A DNA stretch of 64,000 nt, from contig CALZFC010000005.1 of the NCBI GenBank assembly GCA_945643635.1, positions 12,377,001 to 12,441,000 on the forward strand, given 5' to 3'. The notes beneath the pieces are model-generated. The model was not told where the DNA came from. It searched no databases and was given only the letters and a program-made list of their open reading frames with translations. Position numbers and translations under genes: made by a program. Source of the stretch: Allodiplogaster sudhausi. Its lineage: Eukaryota; Nematoda; Chromadorea; Rhabditida; Diplogasteridae. Of this stretch, positions 1 through 14,128 are shown piece after piece (positions within the stretch are counted from its first letter, which is position 1; each line of letters begins with the position of its first letter).

Positions 1-59
1 CCACCCGTGGTCGCCGTGCTTGTTTGACTCCAAGTCTCCTGCTCGGCAAGGAGTCTATG

Positions 60-1262
60 TCAATCATATCTCTGCTTCTTTCACTCTCTCTCTCCTTCTC
101 TTTTCCGTTGCCCCTCTACGCTCTCTCAATTTTTACCTCTCAATTCCTCTAGTGTTGTTGCTGCGGCGTGCTCGACATGATGGTGCGAAGAGGTTAGTAG
201 GAGAGAGCAGGAGAGAGAGAGGAGAGAATGGCGAGGAAGAAAGAGAGAGAGAGCGAGAGCGAGAGAAATAGAGAGAGAGAGAGGAAGAGAAATTGCGAGA
301 GAGAGAGAAATGTAAAGAGAGTGCCTCGAGCAATCTGCCTTGTTCGAATCTGTCCAGGCTCGTCCACTTCCCCATGATCACTCATAACAATACATCCTTT
401 GGCCCTCTCTCTCTCCTCGCTCTGTCATCCTCTCTCTCTCCCTGTCTCTCTCTCTCTGTCATCCTCTCTCTCTCACTCTCTCTCTCTTTGTCATCTTCTC
501 CCTCTCTCTCTATCTCCGTTTCTCTCCCTCTATCCACGCTCGATCAAGAGTGGTTGTGACCGGCGAAGAAGAAGAAGTGGAAGAAGTAACTGGTCCAAGT
601 TAGCCTCACGAAGACTCTGCAATCTCTCTTCCTCTTGCACGGCACTACTTCCAAAATGCACTTCAAGAGACATAACTTAACTCTTCTTCTTCTTCTTCTT
701 CTACCTCCCGGGGCGCAAGTTCAATTCTGTCTATGCATTCATGCAAATTTCGTTCCATTCCATCTCCTCCTTCAATTCCTTGCGAACGATATTCTTTCAT
801 TTAGTCACTATTGCCTATCTTCTCTCTCTCTCTCCCCCCCCCCTCTCTCTCTCTGTTTCTTTCTCACTCTCTGGCACTCTCCCTCTCCTTTTATCTAACA
901 TGCTCTCGCAGTGTCGTCATTGACGTTCTATCATGCATTGTGAATTACAGTAATTATTACCGCTTGAGAAAGTAGACGCATATTTCCAGTTGCTCTTGAA
1001 GAAACTTGAACTATGTAAAGTTTTTCAGATACCTGGTGAAGTTGATGAACTGCCGCCTGCTCCAGTGTTTTCGTCGTTCTTCAGAGCAACACCTTCAGCC
1101 GTCCTGGTTGTCCTTCTTCGCCTACTTCTCTCTCATTTCTCTCTCTCTCACTCTCTCTCACGCTTTCTCTCTCATCTCTCTATCTCTCTCGCTCTCTCTC
1201 TCTCTCACTCTCCCTCTCGGCCTTCTCTCTCAATTCTCTCTCATCTCTCTCATCTCTCTCTC

Positions 1263-1304
<42 letters not shown>

Positions 1305-3572
1305 CTCCTCCTCCTCCAATCCCCCGTCCGTCACCAGCAAAGACACTTTCTAGCACAGCCTTCCTTCCAACTAAGGACTATAGCGCGCCCCTCTTTCTGA
1401 ACTCTCGTCTGCCTTCTTCTTTTTGTCTTTCTCCAAACACTCTTGGAAGAAGCGCACGAAACGGAACGGAATGCAGATTTTTCTCTCTTAATTTTTTTAC
1501 TCTCTGACTCTCTGACTCTCTCTCTCTCTCTCTCTTTATCTCTGTCACTCACTAACTTTCTCCGTCTTTCTCCGTCTCAATCTTTCTCTCTCTCCCTCCC
1601 TCTCGCTCTCTCTCATTCTCTTTTTCCCTCTCTCTTTCTATTATTCACCTCTCATACGCAAACCCCCTGCTTCTGCTTTTCGACAGCGCTGTGTGAAGCT
1701 TTTGTCGTGTACAGTTCTGCAAAGCATTTCTTCTCTGACTTTCTCTGCACCTCTCATTTCAGTGCACACTCTCGCGCAAGCGATGAAAGTTCATTGTTGT
1801 CCTCTTACAAAATCGCCTTATAGTCATGAGAGAGAGAGAGAGAGAAAAGAGAGAGAGAGAGAGTAAAGAGAGAGAGAGAGAGAGAGAGTAAAGAGAGAGA
1901 GAGAGAGAGAGTAAAGAGAGAGAGAGAGAGAGAGAGTAGAGAGAGAGAGCGAGACAGGGAAAGAACGAGAGGCGGAGAGAGAAGGCAAGAGCGATCGAGA
2001 GGAAATAAAAGGGGCGAATTAGCACGGCAAAGTACAGATATGGGCGAATGTGGAAAAAAATCAAGAAAATAGAGATGTGATAGAGAGATAAGAGAGAAGA
2101 CTGTTTCTCATGTATTCAAAAGAAATTGCCCGTGCAGCAATTTTCGCATGAGGAAACTAAACCGGGTCCGGTCAATCAATCAACTGAAAAAGAAGAACGT
2201 TTGTCCTCATTTGCTCTCTCTCTCTCGCTCTCTCTCTCCCTCTCTCTCTCACCTCTCTCTCTCGTTTCTTTCTCCTCCTCCTCTCTCTCTCTTCCTCTCT
2301 CTTTCACAATCTCCCTCTGTCTCTCTTGTTACTCTCTCCGTCTCTTTCTCTTTCTCTCTTTCACTCTCTCTCTCTCATATTTGATATATTGAAAACGGGA
2401 AGGTGTTCATGTAGTGGCAGCAAAGATGGAGGAAAGAAAAAGTAGAAGAAGTTTCTCTGACGCATTTTGCAAAAGGTATGTATGTATGTATGTAGCCAGT
2501 CTATCTCGTGTCCTTGAGAGAACGCGCTCTCGTCTTTGCCATCCGCCAAATTGTATTGTCGGCTATGTACATACATACATACATTTGGGGAAAATAGGCA
2601 TGGAATACTTTTAGTGTGCCTCTTTTTATTTGGTCTGCTGTCCATGAGAAATTAGAAAAGAGCCTTTTATTCATATATTATTTGCAAAGAGAAAATGTAA
2701 ATTTAGGGATGGCTTCTATTGGTATTGCAAAATTGCATTCAAATAAATGAAATAGAAAAAAATTTTGGAGCAGAAAATTCATGCTGCTTTAGTCTTTGCA
2801 TAATGCCCACAACGTCACTTGATCATGTTTTAGGTCTGGCGCACAAAATTGTACCTTGTCTCGTTTCTCTCTCATGTCCAGGTTCTTTCCCGCTCTGCCT
2901 CTCTTACCCTTTCTCTCTCTCGCTCTCTCTCCCTCCCTCCCTCTCTCTCTCTCTCTCTCTTTCTCTCTCGCTCTCTCTCTCTCTCTCTTTCTCTCTATGT
3001 TGCTCTCTCTCCTTCTTACCCTCTCACTCTGACACTCTTTCTCTTACTTTCTCCATTCCATAAATATGTATGTCTTGTGATAGAGAGAAGTTTCATGAAA
3101 AGTCTGTGACTTCTCTTTTTTCATCCTTTTATGATAGGAAATTTTGCTATCCTTTGTCTAGATATGTAGCGTGTAGATTCATGAATGCGTGCTCTATATA
3201 TACAGACAATTGTTAGTACCATCTGTTAGGAGTGTATCAAAAAAATTACCATTAGTTATTTATTTATAAATATTTATTCGTCACCTTTGTTTGAGAGGGA
3301 AAGTAAGAGGGAAGAGAGAACGAGGGAGAGAGAGAGAGGGAGGAATTGAGAGAAAGCGAGAGAGAGAGAGAGAGAGAGTCCCACAGAGAGAGAGAGAGAG
3401 AGAGAGAAATCAAAGGAGGCGTTCGAAAAAGAATATCGCCTGGGGACAGGTGGAATACCGGCGGACTGAAAAGCTGTTTGTTACGAGTCTGAACGGAAAA
3501 GTGGGGTTTGGAGTGGACAGGAAAGGACCTTGCGTGCGCTCCTCACATGTTCGATTGGTTTAGATACCTGTA

Positions 3573-3603
<31 letters not shown>

Positions 3604-5295
3604 TTGTCGGTCTCTCTCTCTTTGTCTCCCTCTCTTCCTCTATCTCTCTCTCTATCTGTCTCTCTCTCTGTCTCTCTTCATGTCTAGTTACTGTCTGTTT
3701 CACTCCTTCTCTCTCATTCACACAAACCCTTTGAATATCGTCTAATGTACTTGATACTGGAGTGGGATCCGTGTCCGGGGACTAGCGAGAGAGAGACACA
3801 GAGGGAGAGAGAGACAGAGAGAGCGAGAGAGAGAGAAAGACATGAGAGAGAGACAAGAGAGGGAGAGAGAGAGAGAGTGAGAGAGAGAAAGGAAGACTGG
3901 ATGGCGTCGCTTTCCGTGTCTCTCGCCTTCGTCGTATATACCCTGCCCCCCCCCCATCTCCCAGCCTGTCTGTTCGCACGGTCATCGAGATAGAGAGTGA
4001 TAAAGAATGAGAGAGAGAGAGAAGAGAGAGAGCGAAAGAGAGAGAGAGAAAGAGAAAGAGAATAGACTAAACAAGAGGCATAGTTTATGATAGCGGGAGG
4101 GAGAGAGAACACCAGCGCTCCAGGCTACCCCCCCCCCCCTCCTCTCCACCCTCAACCATTTGTCGAAGTACACAGAGACTGCACATCATCAGCTCTCTCT
4201 CTCTATTCTCTCTCTCTTTCTCTCTCTCTCTCCCTCTCTTCGCTCTCTTTCCTTCTCTCTCCCTCCCTGTCGTACCTCATCTCTCTTTGACTCTATTCTC
4301 ATTTCACTTGTTCCCCCTTTGCTCTCCCGCGCCTTCTCAAATGTTCTCTCTCTCTGTCTCTCTCTCTCTCTCTGTCTCTCTTTCTCTCCCTCTCTTTGTC
4401 TCTCTGTCTCTCTCCCACCCTTCCCACTTCTCTCTTCACAACAACACATCGCTCGATTCCACCTGCGCCTTGATCTCCTCTTGTCTGAATGACTGACTGA
4501 CACACGCTTGTAATTGAGCCTCCTCAACTACATCTCCTTCGAATTCTGACTCTCTTTCTCCCTCTCTCTCTCTCCACCCCTCTCTCTCTCCGTCACTCTC
4601 TCTCTCTATCTCTCTCTCTCTCTTTCTCTCTCTCGCTACACCCGCTCCCATCAACCGCAAAGCCCTCCTTTTGACATCTTCACTTGATCTACAAGTCGTC
4701 GAGTCAACTTCACTCCCTTTCTAAGATGTGCTCTCCGGTCTTAGAATTAGAAATCATTTTTATTTTATTTAAATATGTGTTCCTTTTTTCTTCTCCTTAA
4801 TCATCTCACGCACACTCCTTGCTTTATTTGCTGCCACAGAATTCTTTGGGACTTTATTTTTGTCGAACATCTGATTACCGCTTCTTTCTTTCTTTCTGTC
4901 CGTTTTATGATTCACCATGATGACTCATCGTCAGTAATTAAAAAAAATGCTTCTTGCCTACATCACTTCTTATAGTTTTCGTTCTTTTCCTTTTCATTTC
5001 TTTTTTTTAATTCCTACTACATTTTAGATTTAAATGTTTTTTTATTGTTGTTATACTGCTCTCTCTCTCCCTCTACCTCCTTCTCTCTTTCTCTTTCTCC
5101 CTCTCCCTCTCTCTCTCTATATATATATATATCTCTCTCCCTCGCTATCTTTCTCTTTCTCTTTCTCTATCTCTCTCTCTCTTCTGCCCTCTTTATTGGC
5201 CGAGTGTGTGCAGTCTCCATGTAAACAGCTGGTAGCATTCACATCTCTGCGCCGAATCGCAGTGTTCTCAATTTTCTCTCCTCCTCTCCCTCTCT

Positions 5296-5342
<47 letters not shown>

Positions 5343-5709
5343 TTTCTCTTTTCTCCCCCTCATCTCTCTCGCTCTCACTGCCGCTTGCACATCCTCTCTC
5401 GCTCACTCTCTCCTCATTCATTTCTCTTAGTTCCATTGTTTTATGCGTCCTCTCAACGCTACCAACATTCAGTGCAATCTCCCTTCTCTTTCTTTTCAAT
5501 CTGTTTCTCTTTCTCTCACTCTCTCTCTCTCCTTCTCTCTTTCTCTGTCATCATCTTTCGTTTAATCTCTCGCTCTTCCCGACGAACTGTGACTCATTTT
5601 GTACTGCTCACCCAAACATTCTTTTAGTGAACATTGGAAAGCTATCTGTTTTTCGGTCATCGTAGACTGTCAGTACTACGATGGCCGAAAATCAGATCTA
5701 AATCTTCTA

Positions 5710-5758
<49 letters not shown>

Positions 5759-5964
5759 CTCACTCTCTCTCTCATCACTCTCTCTTTCTCTCTTTCTCTC
5801 TTTCTCTTTATCTCGCCATCTCTCTCTCTTTCTTTCTTTCTCTCTCTACCCTGTATCAAAATGGCTAAACTTAACTGCCTTGCCCACTATATCAGTTGCA
5901 TGCCTACCTTCACATTGTTACGTGCGTTTACCTCTGTCGGTACATATACTACTGATCCGTTTCT

Positions 5965-6011
<47 letters not shown>

Positions 6012-6034
6012 AAGGGAGATAAAGAGAGGAAAAG

Positions 6035-6085
<51 letters not shown>

Positions 6086-6470
6086 GAGAAAGGAAAAACG
6101 AGCGATATAGAACAAGTGCCCTTTCTCATTGTTAGTCGCTTACCACTCGTTCTATTCTCATTCATTCCAGTTATCTGCAATTTTGATCTTGACAAATGGC
6201 TTTTGCAAAATCATCATTGTCAAGCAGGCACAAAAGGTATGGGCATTTCTAACAATAAGGCTCATCTTTTGTCTTCTTCAGGGCATTTATTTTTTTTTCA
6301 CGGAAGCATCCTTTCAAATAGAGTACATAAATAGTACAGAAGGAGGGGGGGGGGTAGGCATTTGGAAAAGGTTGTCTGTTGTCATTCTCCACAGGATGCG
6401 CGTGTGACCGACCCTCTCCATCTCCACCATTTTCCTTCTGTGCGCCCTCTCTATTTCTCTTGCTTTCCCT

Positions 6471-6521
<51 letters not shown>

Positions 6522-6542
6522 CCTTTCTTTCTCACTGCTGTC

Positions 6543-6577
<35 letters not shown>

Positions 6578-7038
6578 CTTGGGCCCTCTGTGCAGTCCGG
6601 GCACAGGAGAGACTAGTTCGAGTCAATCAATTACATTCTCTGCGCGCTTCCGTTCGTCTCTCTCCTTCCCTTTTTTGTTCTTCCTTACTTTCTCTCTATC
6701 TCTCTCTACTCTCTGCTAACTTAAGAGGGTAGAAGAGGCACAGAGAGAGAGAGAGCGAGAGAGAGAGAGGAAGAGAGGAACTGATAGAGGAGAGCGAGAG
6801 AAAGAGACAGAGAGAGAGAGAGAGGAAGAGAAAATTCTGAACGATTGGCTCTGCCATGGCTGGTGGTGGGTGACCAATCGCATACGGGCCAGAGTCAAAT
6901 TGGCAATGAAAGCCTAGCCTGGCCCAGCATGCAACCAGCCTGATCTACCCTTCTGTCCACCAATCCTCTCCCTTATTTGTACTGTCTTTCTATTCTCTCT
7001 GTCTGTCTATCTGTCTGTCTCTCTACATTCTATGCTCT

Positions 7039-7083
<45 letters not shown>

Positions 7084-7139
7084 TGATTAAAATAGCTAAT
7101 CAAGTGCCACTCCACACATCATGCGTGCGTGATAGGTCA

Positions 7140-7173
<34 letters not shown>

Positions 7174-7497
7174 TCTCGCTCGCTCTCTCTCTCTCTCTCT
7201 CACTCACAAGGTGAGCCTATCAGTCTGTGAGACCCCCCTCCCCCGTGCCCCTAACCAAGGTCATCCTGTCTCACCACTTGTAACCTCTCTATTTTCTCTC
7301 TCCTCCAAATATTTGGTGCGGTTTCAAACGCACGACACTATGGTGCAGTTTGCAATTTCCATTTTTTGCGAGGTTTGCAAGTTTGCAAAACTAACTTACA
7401 GCTCGGTCACTCTCGATCCTCCTGTCCGCAGATGCCCGCTATAAATAACTGATGATACCAGGAAAGAGAGATAGAAAGAGAGAGAGAGAGAGAGATA

Positions 7498-7529
<32 letters not shown>

Positions 7530-7643
7530 TATAGAGAGAGAGAGATAGAGAGAAAGAGAAGCAACTTGCAGCATGCGTGAGCGAGGAAAAGGCTATGAAA
7601 AGGGGACAGCCCGGCCTTCCGTGAAAGCCTTTCTCTCTCTCGC

Positions 7644-7686
<43 letters not shown>

Positions 7687-7755
7687 TCTCCAGTTTCTCT
7701 CATTCTCTCTCCCTCTCTTTCTCTCTCTCTGTCCGCTCTCTCTCTCTCTCTCCAA
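60..7755. repeat. Dense field of alternating (CT)n and (GA)n microsatellites
   Basis: Imperfect CT/TCTC tracts and their complement GA/GAGA alternate through almost 8 kb. CT blocks lie near 402-535, 1120-1306, 1497-1640, 2212-2380, 2865-3050, 3571-3722, 4191-4432, 4547-4640, 5056-5345, 5711-5850, 6468-6575, 7040-7204 and 7628-7755. GA blocks lie near 203-310, 1828-1968, 3292-3410, 3785-3893, 3992-4062, 5964-6085, 6739-6832 and 7463-7562. Every long open frame here translates to SLSLSL or ERERER and is a repeat artefact. Between the blocks I see no conserved protein and no convincing exon chain. A weak exon-like stretch after an acceptor near 1028 is not supported further. Confidence 0.9.
2476..2585. 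repeat. Inverted tetranucleotide pair (foldback)
   Basis: A (GTAT)n run at 2476-2494 is mirrored by its complement (ATAC)n at 2567-2585, about 70 bp away. The arms could pair into a hairpin. No gene is visible next to it. Confidence 0.6.
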
Positions 7756-9223
7756 CGTAATGGATCCATAAAAAAGCGCGCACATCCCTGCTTCTTTCTA
7801 GGCCTACTTCAATTTTCGGCGTTCACGGAATACCCCCACTCACGTCGAAATTTCATTTTCAGTCTAATTCAATTCTCGTTTTTTCAAGTCTGACAGCTTG
7901 AGGAAGTTGTTGGCAAAGATGTCTAACATAAAGGTTGTTGATGGCGACTTTAGTACTTTACTTTATATTATTAAGGAAATTTTGCCATCTAAAATAATAG
8001 CTACTAGGCCCGTAATCTATGACTTCTTTCACTATGGTGAATTTTGCTAAATGGCAGTAACAGTAATAAGCGCACACTATAAATCTCGCAGCTTTCTTTT
8101 AGCTTACCTTTCGGGGATTTGTTTTAAGCCGTTAATCCTCGTTTTGTTTGTTTGTTTATTTTCAAATCACGGTTTTGATTCGAAAAAAGTGAAAACTTTC
8201 CCGCCAATTCCTGCCTTCATCCCTTCATTCCTAGTCAGCTGTTGCTTGCGCGTGTTTTTTGTTTCTTTCTTAAAAAAACCATCGCTTGCTCTTCCGAGTA
8301 GGAATAAGAGAGAATAATGGCTCTTCAGGCACGCTTTGCTCTTCTTCCATTCCATTCCATCATTTTGCTCTCCTTCTGTTTCCTTTTCTTTTGCCGTAAA
8401 GCCCAAGAAACCACTCTTCCCTTTCCCGAAGTTCAAAAAGGAAATGACAATGAAAAAAGCGCTTAAATTCCGTCTTCGTTTCCTATTTCCTCCGTACTTT
8501 TCTCAAAGCAACAATTATGTGAGTGCTGCAGCAGCAGTAGCAGTTGCAAAGAAATGCAGAAAAAGTCGCGCCACCCAGGCAAGGAGGCAAAAAATCGATC
8601 GAACGGGCCATGTACTCCTTCCTCTGTTGATGTTACTTGCACTATATTTGTCTAGCGCCCTCCTTCTTCCTCTCGCCCAAATTCTGACCAAATTCTCCTA
8701 AATCTTTCTTTCTCCATTTTATTAGGCCCCCGACGCGTTTACGACCCATTTACGCACGCCTTTACGGCGGTTTCTGTTATATAAAAGCTTCCGACTTATT
8801 GAAATGTCTTGCTAGATCCCTCAAGCAGTGCTACATCGAGTTTGCAGCTAATTTTCTACGCTTGCCTGCCGATTTTAACGCCTTGGCGGCCCGCCCTTTG
8901 TTTTTGCAAGTATTTATACATGTTTTTTTCCAACTCTCGTCATTCAATTAAACTCGCCATGCCGTTGTCCTATTTCTCTGTTTTCTCGGTAATATACCTT
9001 CCACATTAATGAAATTAACGTGGAAGTAACGAGCATTAACTATTTTTAAGCATTCTTAAATGGTAATCTAATTTTTTGTCGCGAATTTGCTCTTCGGAGA
9101 TTTCAGTGTTCATTCGATTTTAATTCGTGACTTTTCCGTGATTTTTACTTCTTCTTCGCGGGCGAATTTGTATAAAGTTGCTTAGCTAATAATCATTTAC
9201 CATTTCATCCTCTTTCCTTATAG
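7756..9223. other. Non-repetitive stretch upstream of dab-1, no gene seen
   Basis: No coding signal that I trust. This is ordinary AT-rich sequence lying immediately 5' of the dab-1 first visible exon, so it may hold its promoter or an upstream intron. I can point to no specific promoter element. Confidence 0.4.
9216..9223 (+). promoter_or_regulatory. 3' splice acceptor in front of the dab-1 5' UTR (possible SL trans-splice site)
   Basis: A pyrimidine-rich stretch ends in TTATAG just before 9224, and the ATG of dab-1 follows 137 nt downstream with no open frame running through. An acceptor without a visible upstream exon fits either spliced-leader trans-splicing or a cis-spliced non-coding exon further upstream. 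The two cannot be told apart from sequence alone. Confidence 0.4.
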
Positions 9224-9360
9224 GGGAGTCGGGCGTTTGATCAACGCTCGTGGACCATCGACAAAAGAGTTGTTCGAAGAGAGAAGACGAGAAGTCAATC
9301 TCCGAGTTTTGACGCGAACTACCGAATCAAAGCAACAGCCAGAAGGTCGGATCAATCAGC

Positions 9361-11201
9361 ATGGTCGCCCAGCAGAAGATGAAGGAGGAGGAGGTCGACA
9401 AGACCGATGGCGCGGGTCAGCTATTCTTCTTCTTTTTTTTTCTTTTTTTTTTATTTAAATTTAATTTTATCAAAAATGTACAAATTTTCATGATTTTTTT
9501 TAAAACAAATTGTTATTGTTTAATAATTAGTAAAACAAGCCCCCCTTTTTGTTCGTGTTTTAGGGGTTATTTTTTGGTTGAGCAAAAAAAAAACCCTTTT
9601 CCAGGTTCACCAGAGAAGCCACAGCCCGGCTCGCCCAAGTCGCGTCTCGCAATGCTGAAGCGCAGTTCGGCCAAGAAGAATTGTCAGTTGGAATCCCCCC
9701 CAGCCCGGGAGATTGCGGTAGAATTGGGTAATTGGGTACTGTAGAATGGGTTGAAAAGGTACTGTCGGGGTTACAGATACACCTGACTTTGGGCCGTTTT
9801 CGACACTTAGTTCACTCGGAATTTTACTGAAAAAAAAAAGTTTTGGCTTGCCCCACCCGGTATGTAGTTGTCAAGGAACATCTCGAGAGTGCACAAAGTT
9901 ATAGAAAAAAGGGACATTTTAGCAAATGTCCGTTGCTCAAAAGATAGCGGTGGTGGGGGATTATATATAAGCTCGGCGTTAAAAACAAGGATTCTTGTTT
10001 TTCATCAAATGTAGAGATACCAACTCTTGTCCAATTAGCAAGGTACTGGCACACTATATGGCTCTCGCTCCACGTTAGGGCGCCTACTATTCTATAACTT
10101 TGACTTTTATTGTCGACGATATAGGACTGGAGCACTCTTTGGGCTAGCAGAGACTTATGTGTGGAGCTGCCGTCCTTCCAGGACCCTACACGACTAATAA
10201 TAATAATAATAGTAATAATATCTGGCAACTTCAGAAAGGCCCCCCTGGCACAGCCAGAAGCAGCAACCGCCTCTCATTCCTGATTTTCTCTTGCTCTTCC
10301 TCGCAAAATTCCAGACACGAACAGTGTGTATGTGTCATCTTCTCTTCTCCCTTTTCAATAGTTGCTATTTGCGTTGCAAGCTCTCTGCTGCACAACGCGT
10401 AATGACTCACTCAGCATCCTAGCTTAGCCGGATTTGTTGCAACGAAGAGAGTTCTTGTGAGCTGCAGCAGCGTACGCCGGAAAAGAAGAACAGTACCGGA
10501 TGCCGCATAGATCACTCAAAACGCTCTTTTATTCTATATAGATGAAGGGCCTGCTTCTTTCTCTCTCCCATTTGCTTTGTTAATATCACAAAAACCCATG
10601 CGTGGAAACGGAATGCAAAATTTTGTTTATGATTTTTGTGGGAGCTGCGGTGAACGATTTGGATGCGCCCCTCAACAAAAATGCTACCTCCCTTGAAACG
10701 ACTTTTCTAACCAAGCCGAAATACCTTATTTTTCCATTCGAATCACAGTCATTGTGTTAGTGGGCGCGTTTTGCTGTTCTTGGTAACAAGCGAAAGAGTA
10801 GGCAGCGAATGAGTTGGAACCGAAAGGATGTGAATCGTAATAGGAAGCGAAAGAGTAATCCCCGCTCGACCTCATCATATTTGGCAACATTTAAGCTGTG
10901 TGCATTTGCATTTATCATCCCGATTGTTGTCAATCATGCGCCCATTGTCTGATTTACTGTATTTCGGCTGACACAGGCTAATAATAATGCTTTAATGTTT
11001 CACAGGCACCCACTATTCGTCACTCGAAAGTTCTCCTCTAGCCCTCACTCGCTCCTACTCAAAAATTGGTTGTTTAGGATGAGTCAAAATTTGTGAGCAT
11101 AACAAAACAAGAAACCATTCCACATCTTCCATTTCCGTGTGTTCCTTGCTGTGGCATTCTTTTTCTCTGTCTCTCTCCTCTCTCTCTCTCGTTCTCTTTC
11201 G

Positions 11202-11232
<31 letters not shown>

Positions 11233-11468
11233 CTTTTCCACTAGCCCCATCACCCAACTCCTCATTCTCCCAGTCTATTCCCTTGCCTGATATTTTCGAA
11301 TATGTCGCTTACCTAGTTGTTGGTCGTTTCTGAACGCCCGCTCTGTTTACCCAAATCTGTTTTCTTCTTCTTTTTTTCCATTGTATGTCTAGTCACCTGC
11401 CCCGGTTCTACATACTGCATACGATCTCACGTTCCTTTTGTATATGCCTCTCTTCCCTTTGTTCGAAA

Positions 11469-11530
<62 letters not shown>

Positions 11531-13579
11531 TTCTCTCTCGCAGTCTCTCCTTCCCTCACAGAGTTAGCAGTCTGATGCTATTATAATAGTTTCTTTACTA
11601 TTTCCCGGCGCCCAAACGTGTCGTTCTTGCTGGCTCACTGACCTTTCCATTCAGTGGAAGACTTCTCGAAGAGAGAAGACGCAGAAGAAGACTGAGCGTA
11701 TTTGGCACCCCTTTTCCACATCGACTACTTGATTCGTCTTGTCGATATTCACACAGCTAGGATAATCTCGCCGAACGCGCCCTGCAACCGAGAATAGCCG
11801 GGTTTATCCCGCACGATTATCTCTGCTACCTACGTGCGCATCCTCCGTTCCCTCTTTGGCAGCGTGACAAATTACAGCTACGGTGAAACCGAGGAGAGGA
11901 GAAGGGATATCAAGAGAGGATAAGAAGGATCAAAGCGGATCTCTCCCTGAATGTCGGCGGTCTAACTTACATTAGCCGCCGTAGAGCTAATACGAGGCAC
12001 AACTTCTCAGAAGAATGTTTGTTGCCGACGCGACTACCCTTGTAATCCGCGCCGAAAAGCTCATTCCACAATATGTGAAGATGTGGAACATGTCGCCAGA
12101 TGTGCGCCCGTACAGGGCACCAAAGCCTTACGCGCGTCCATTAACGAGGGCCGTAATGTCGAGTCCGTTAATTCGTGAATTACGCCGCCCACTCTTTTCC
12201 TTTTTGATCTACAATTATATAATGTCAACGTTTTCTTTCATTATGGCCTACTATTAGGATTAAAGTAGCCCCAAGTGCAGAAAAGGTGACCTTACTTCAC
12301 TTGGAGCTCCTTTAATCCTGGTGACTATGTACGAGTGGACTATAACTTAACGTGAGCATACTGTTCTGACTCTTTGAACAGGTAGAAAATTTCAGCGTTT
12401 TTAAAAGTGGGTCTCTGTGATTTTGCTATGATAGTTTAAAGGAGGCGAAAACTCAATTTTTTTGCTATAAGGATTATTCTGTGAATATGCCCGGATTGAG
12501 CTTGCGAAAGCATCAGCAAAAATTCAATTTACTAAACTAAAAGTTAGAGGAGTAATTAGCATCTGAAAAGAGTCGCCTGATCATGAGGGAAATATTAGTG
12601 ATTATACAGAACTTTAAATTTAACATTAGTCCCCTGACCAAATTACGGCCAAATAGGATTGACGAGCATATCATGACCGAAAAACGTGAAACGTGAAATT
12701 TCGTGGTTCGGCCGTAAAATATATACCGGAATCGTGAAATTTCGTCGTTCGGCCGTAAAATATATACCGGAATATTCATGATTCACCAAACGGACGCAAA
12801 CCGCCAATTTGAATTTACGAGAAAAGGTTTCGAAGCAAGGATCCTGGCAAATTGCCAGGATCACGTTGCCAAAATGTATCGTACTATAAGATCGGCCATT
12901 TCGTGCTAGGAGTTTCCGAGTTTAAGCCTCCTTTAATACTAACTCAAATAAAGCAAATTAGATTAAAGCTTAAAAAACTTGTCTAGTTGTAGTTGTCGAT
13001 TGCTCCTTGTTAGTGGTGAAAATTTCAAAAAAAAATTAAGGTTTGCATTTAGCAGTTTTTACTTTTTTTGTATTTAAACATTGAATTAATTAAAACAAAA
13101 GTTTTCCTTATTTTAGCGACGGCAGCCTCATCGGACCCGTTCCGATTCCAAGGCAACGGAGTGTCGTACAAGGGCAAGCTCATCGGCACGAGGGATGTCG
13201 ACGCGGCGAGAGGTGCTCATTTTTAGTGTGCTCTATTTTCGGTGTGACCTAGGAGATACGGTAATTATCTATTTTCGGTGCGCTTTACACACCTCCGAAG
13301 CAATACGGTAATTATTACAGTCAAATTTGTATTCGGTTCTTGGAGAGGGTTGCACGGTAGTGCGATGATGATGGGATTGCTGTACATGATGAAAATAATA
13401 AATAAAATAGATAATAAATATGAATAAATAAATAAATGACGATTCAGGAGATGCAATGTGCGCGGATGCAATGCGAGATGCCAAGGCGGCAGTCAAGGCA
13501 GCCGGCACGCATAAGCAGAGGGTGCAGCTCAACATCAACATTGAGGGCATCAAGATACTCGAGGAGAAGAGCCAGGTTG

Positions 13580-13612
<33 letters not shown>

Positions 13613-14096
13613 AGAAAAAGTGCAGGGAGAAGAGAGATGAAAAAGTATGGCGATAGGGAGGGTTGGGGGGGAATGAGAGAGGTAGGAGAGTGAGAGACAG
13701 AGAGTGAGGTGAGAGAACGAGTGAGAGTGAACGAGACAGAGAGAGAGAGATAGAGAGAGAGACAGTTTTTGTTTTGTACTCTGTCTAATTCGCTATTATA
13801 CAAAATTCAGACGGTTCTCTTCAACTTCCCCGTGTCGCGCATCTCTTTCATCGCTCGTGACACTACCGATGCGAGGGCATTCGGCTTCGTCTTCGGCAAC
13901 ACGGATGGTATGTTGGGTGGGAGAGAGAGAGAGAGAGAGGGAGAGAGAGATGAGAGAGAGTGGAGAGGGAGAAGAGAAAGAAGAGAGAGAGAGAGGTAGA
14001 GAAAGAAAGGGAGAGAGCAATAGAGAGAGAGAAAGAGGGAGAGAAAGAAGAGAGAAAATGAGTTTGAGAGAGAGAAAGAGGGAGAGAAAGAGAGTT

Positions 14097-14128
<32 letters not shown>

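Noticed and set aside
1006..1110. Possible exon after a TTTTTCAG acceptor (IPGEVDELPPAPVFSSFF)
   Set aside because: Coding-like for only about 25 residues, runs into CT repeat and has no partner exon. Not enough for a call.
60..7900. Many long open frames translating to SLSLSLS or RERERE in the microsatellite field
   Set aside because: They are frames through (CT)n or (GA)n repeats, occur in several frames at once and have no conserved segments or splice structure.
12015..12257. Small ORF inside dab-1 intron 2
   Set aside because: Short, no recognisable domain, no regulatory context. The first half looks mildly non-random but cannot be supported as a gene.
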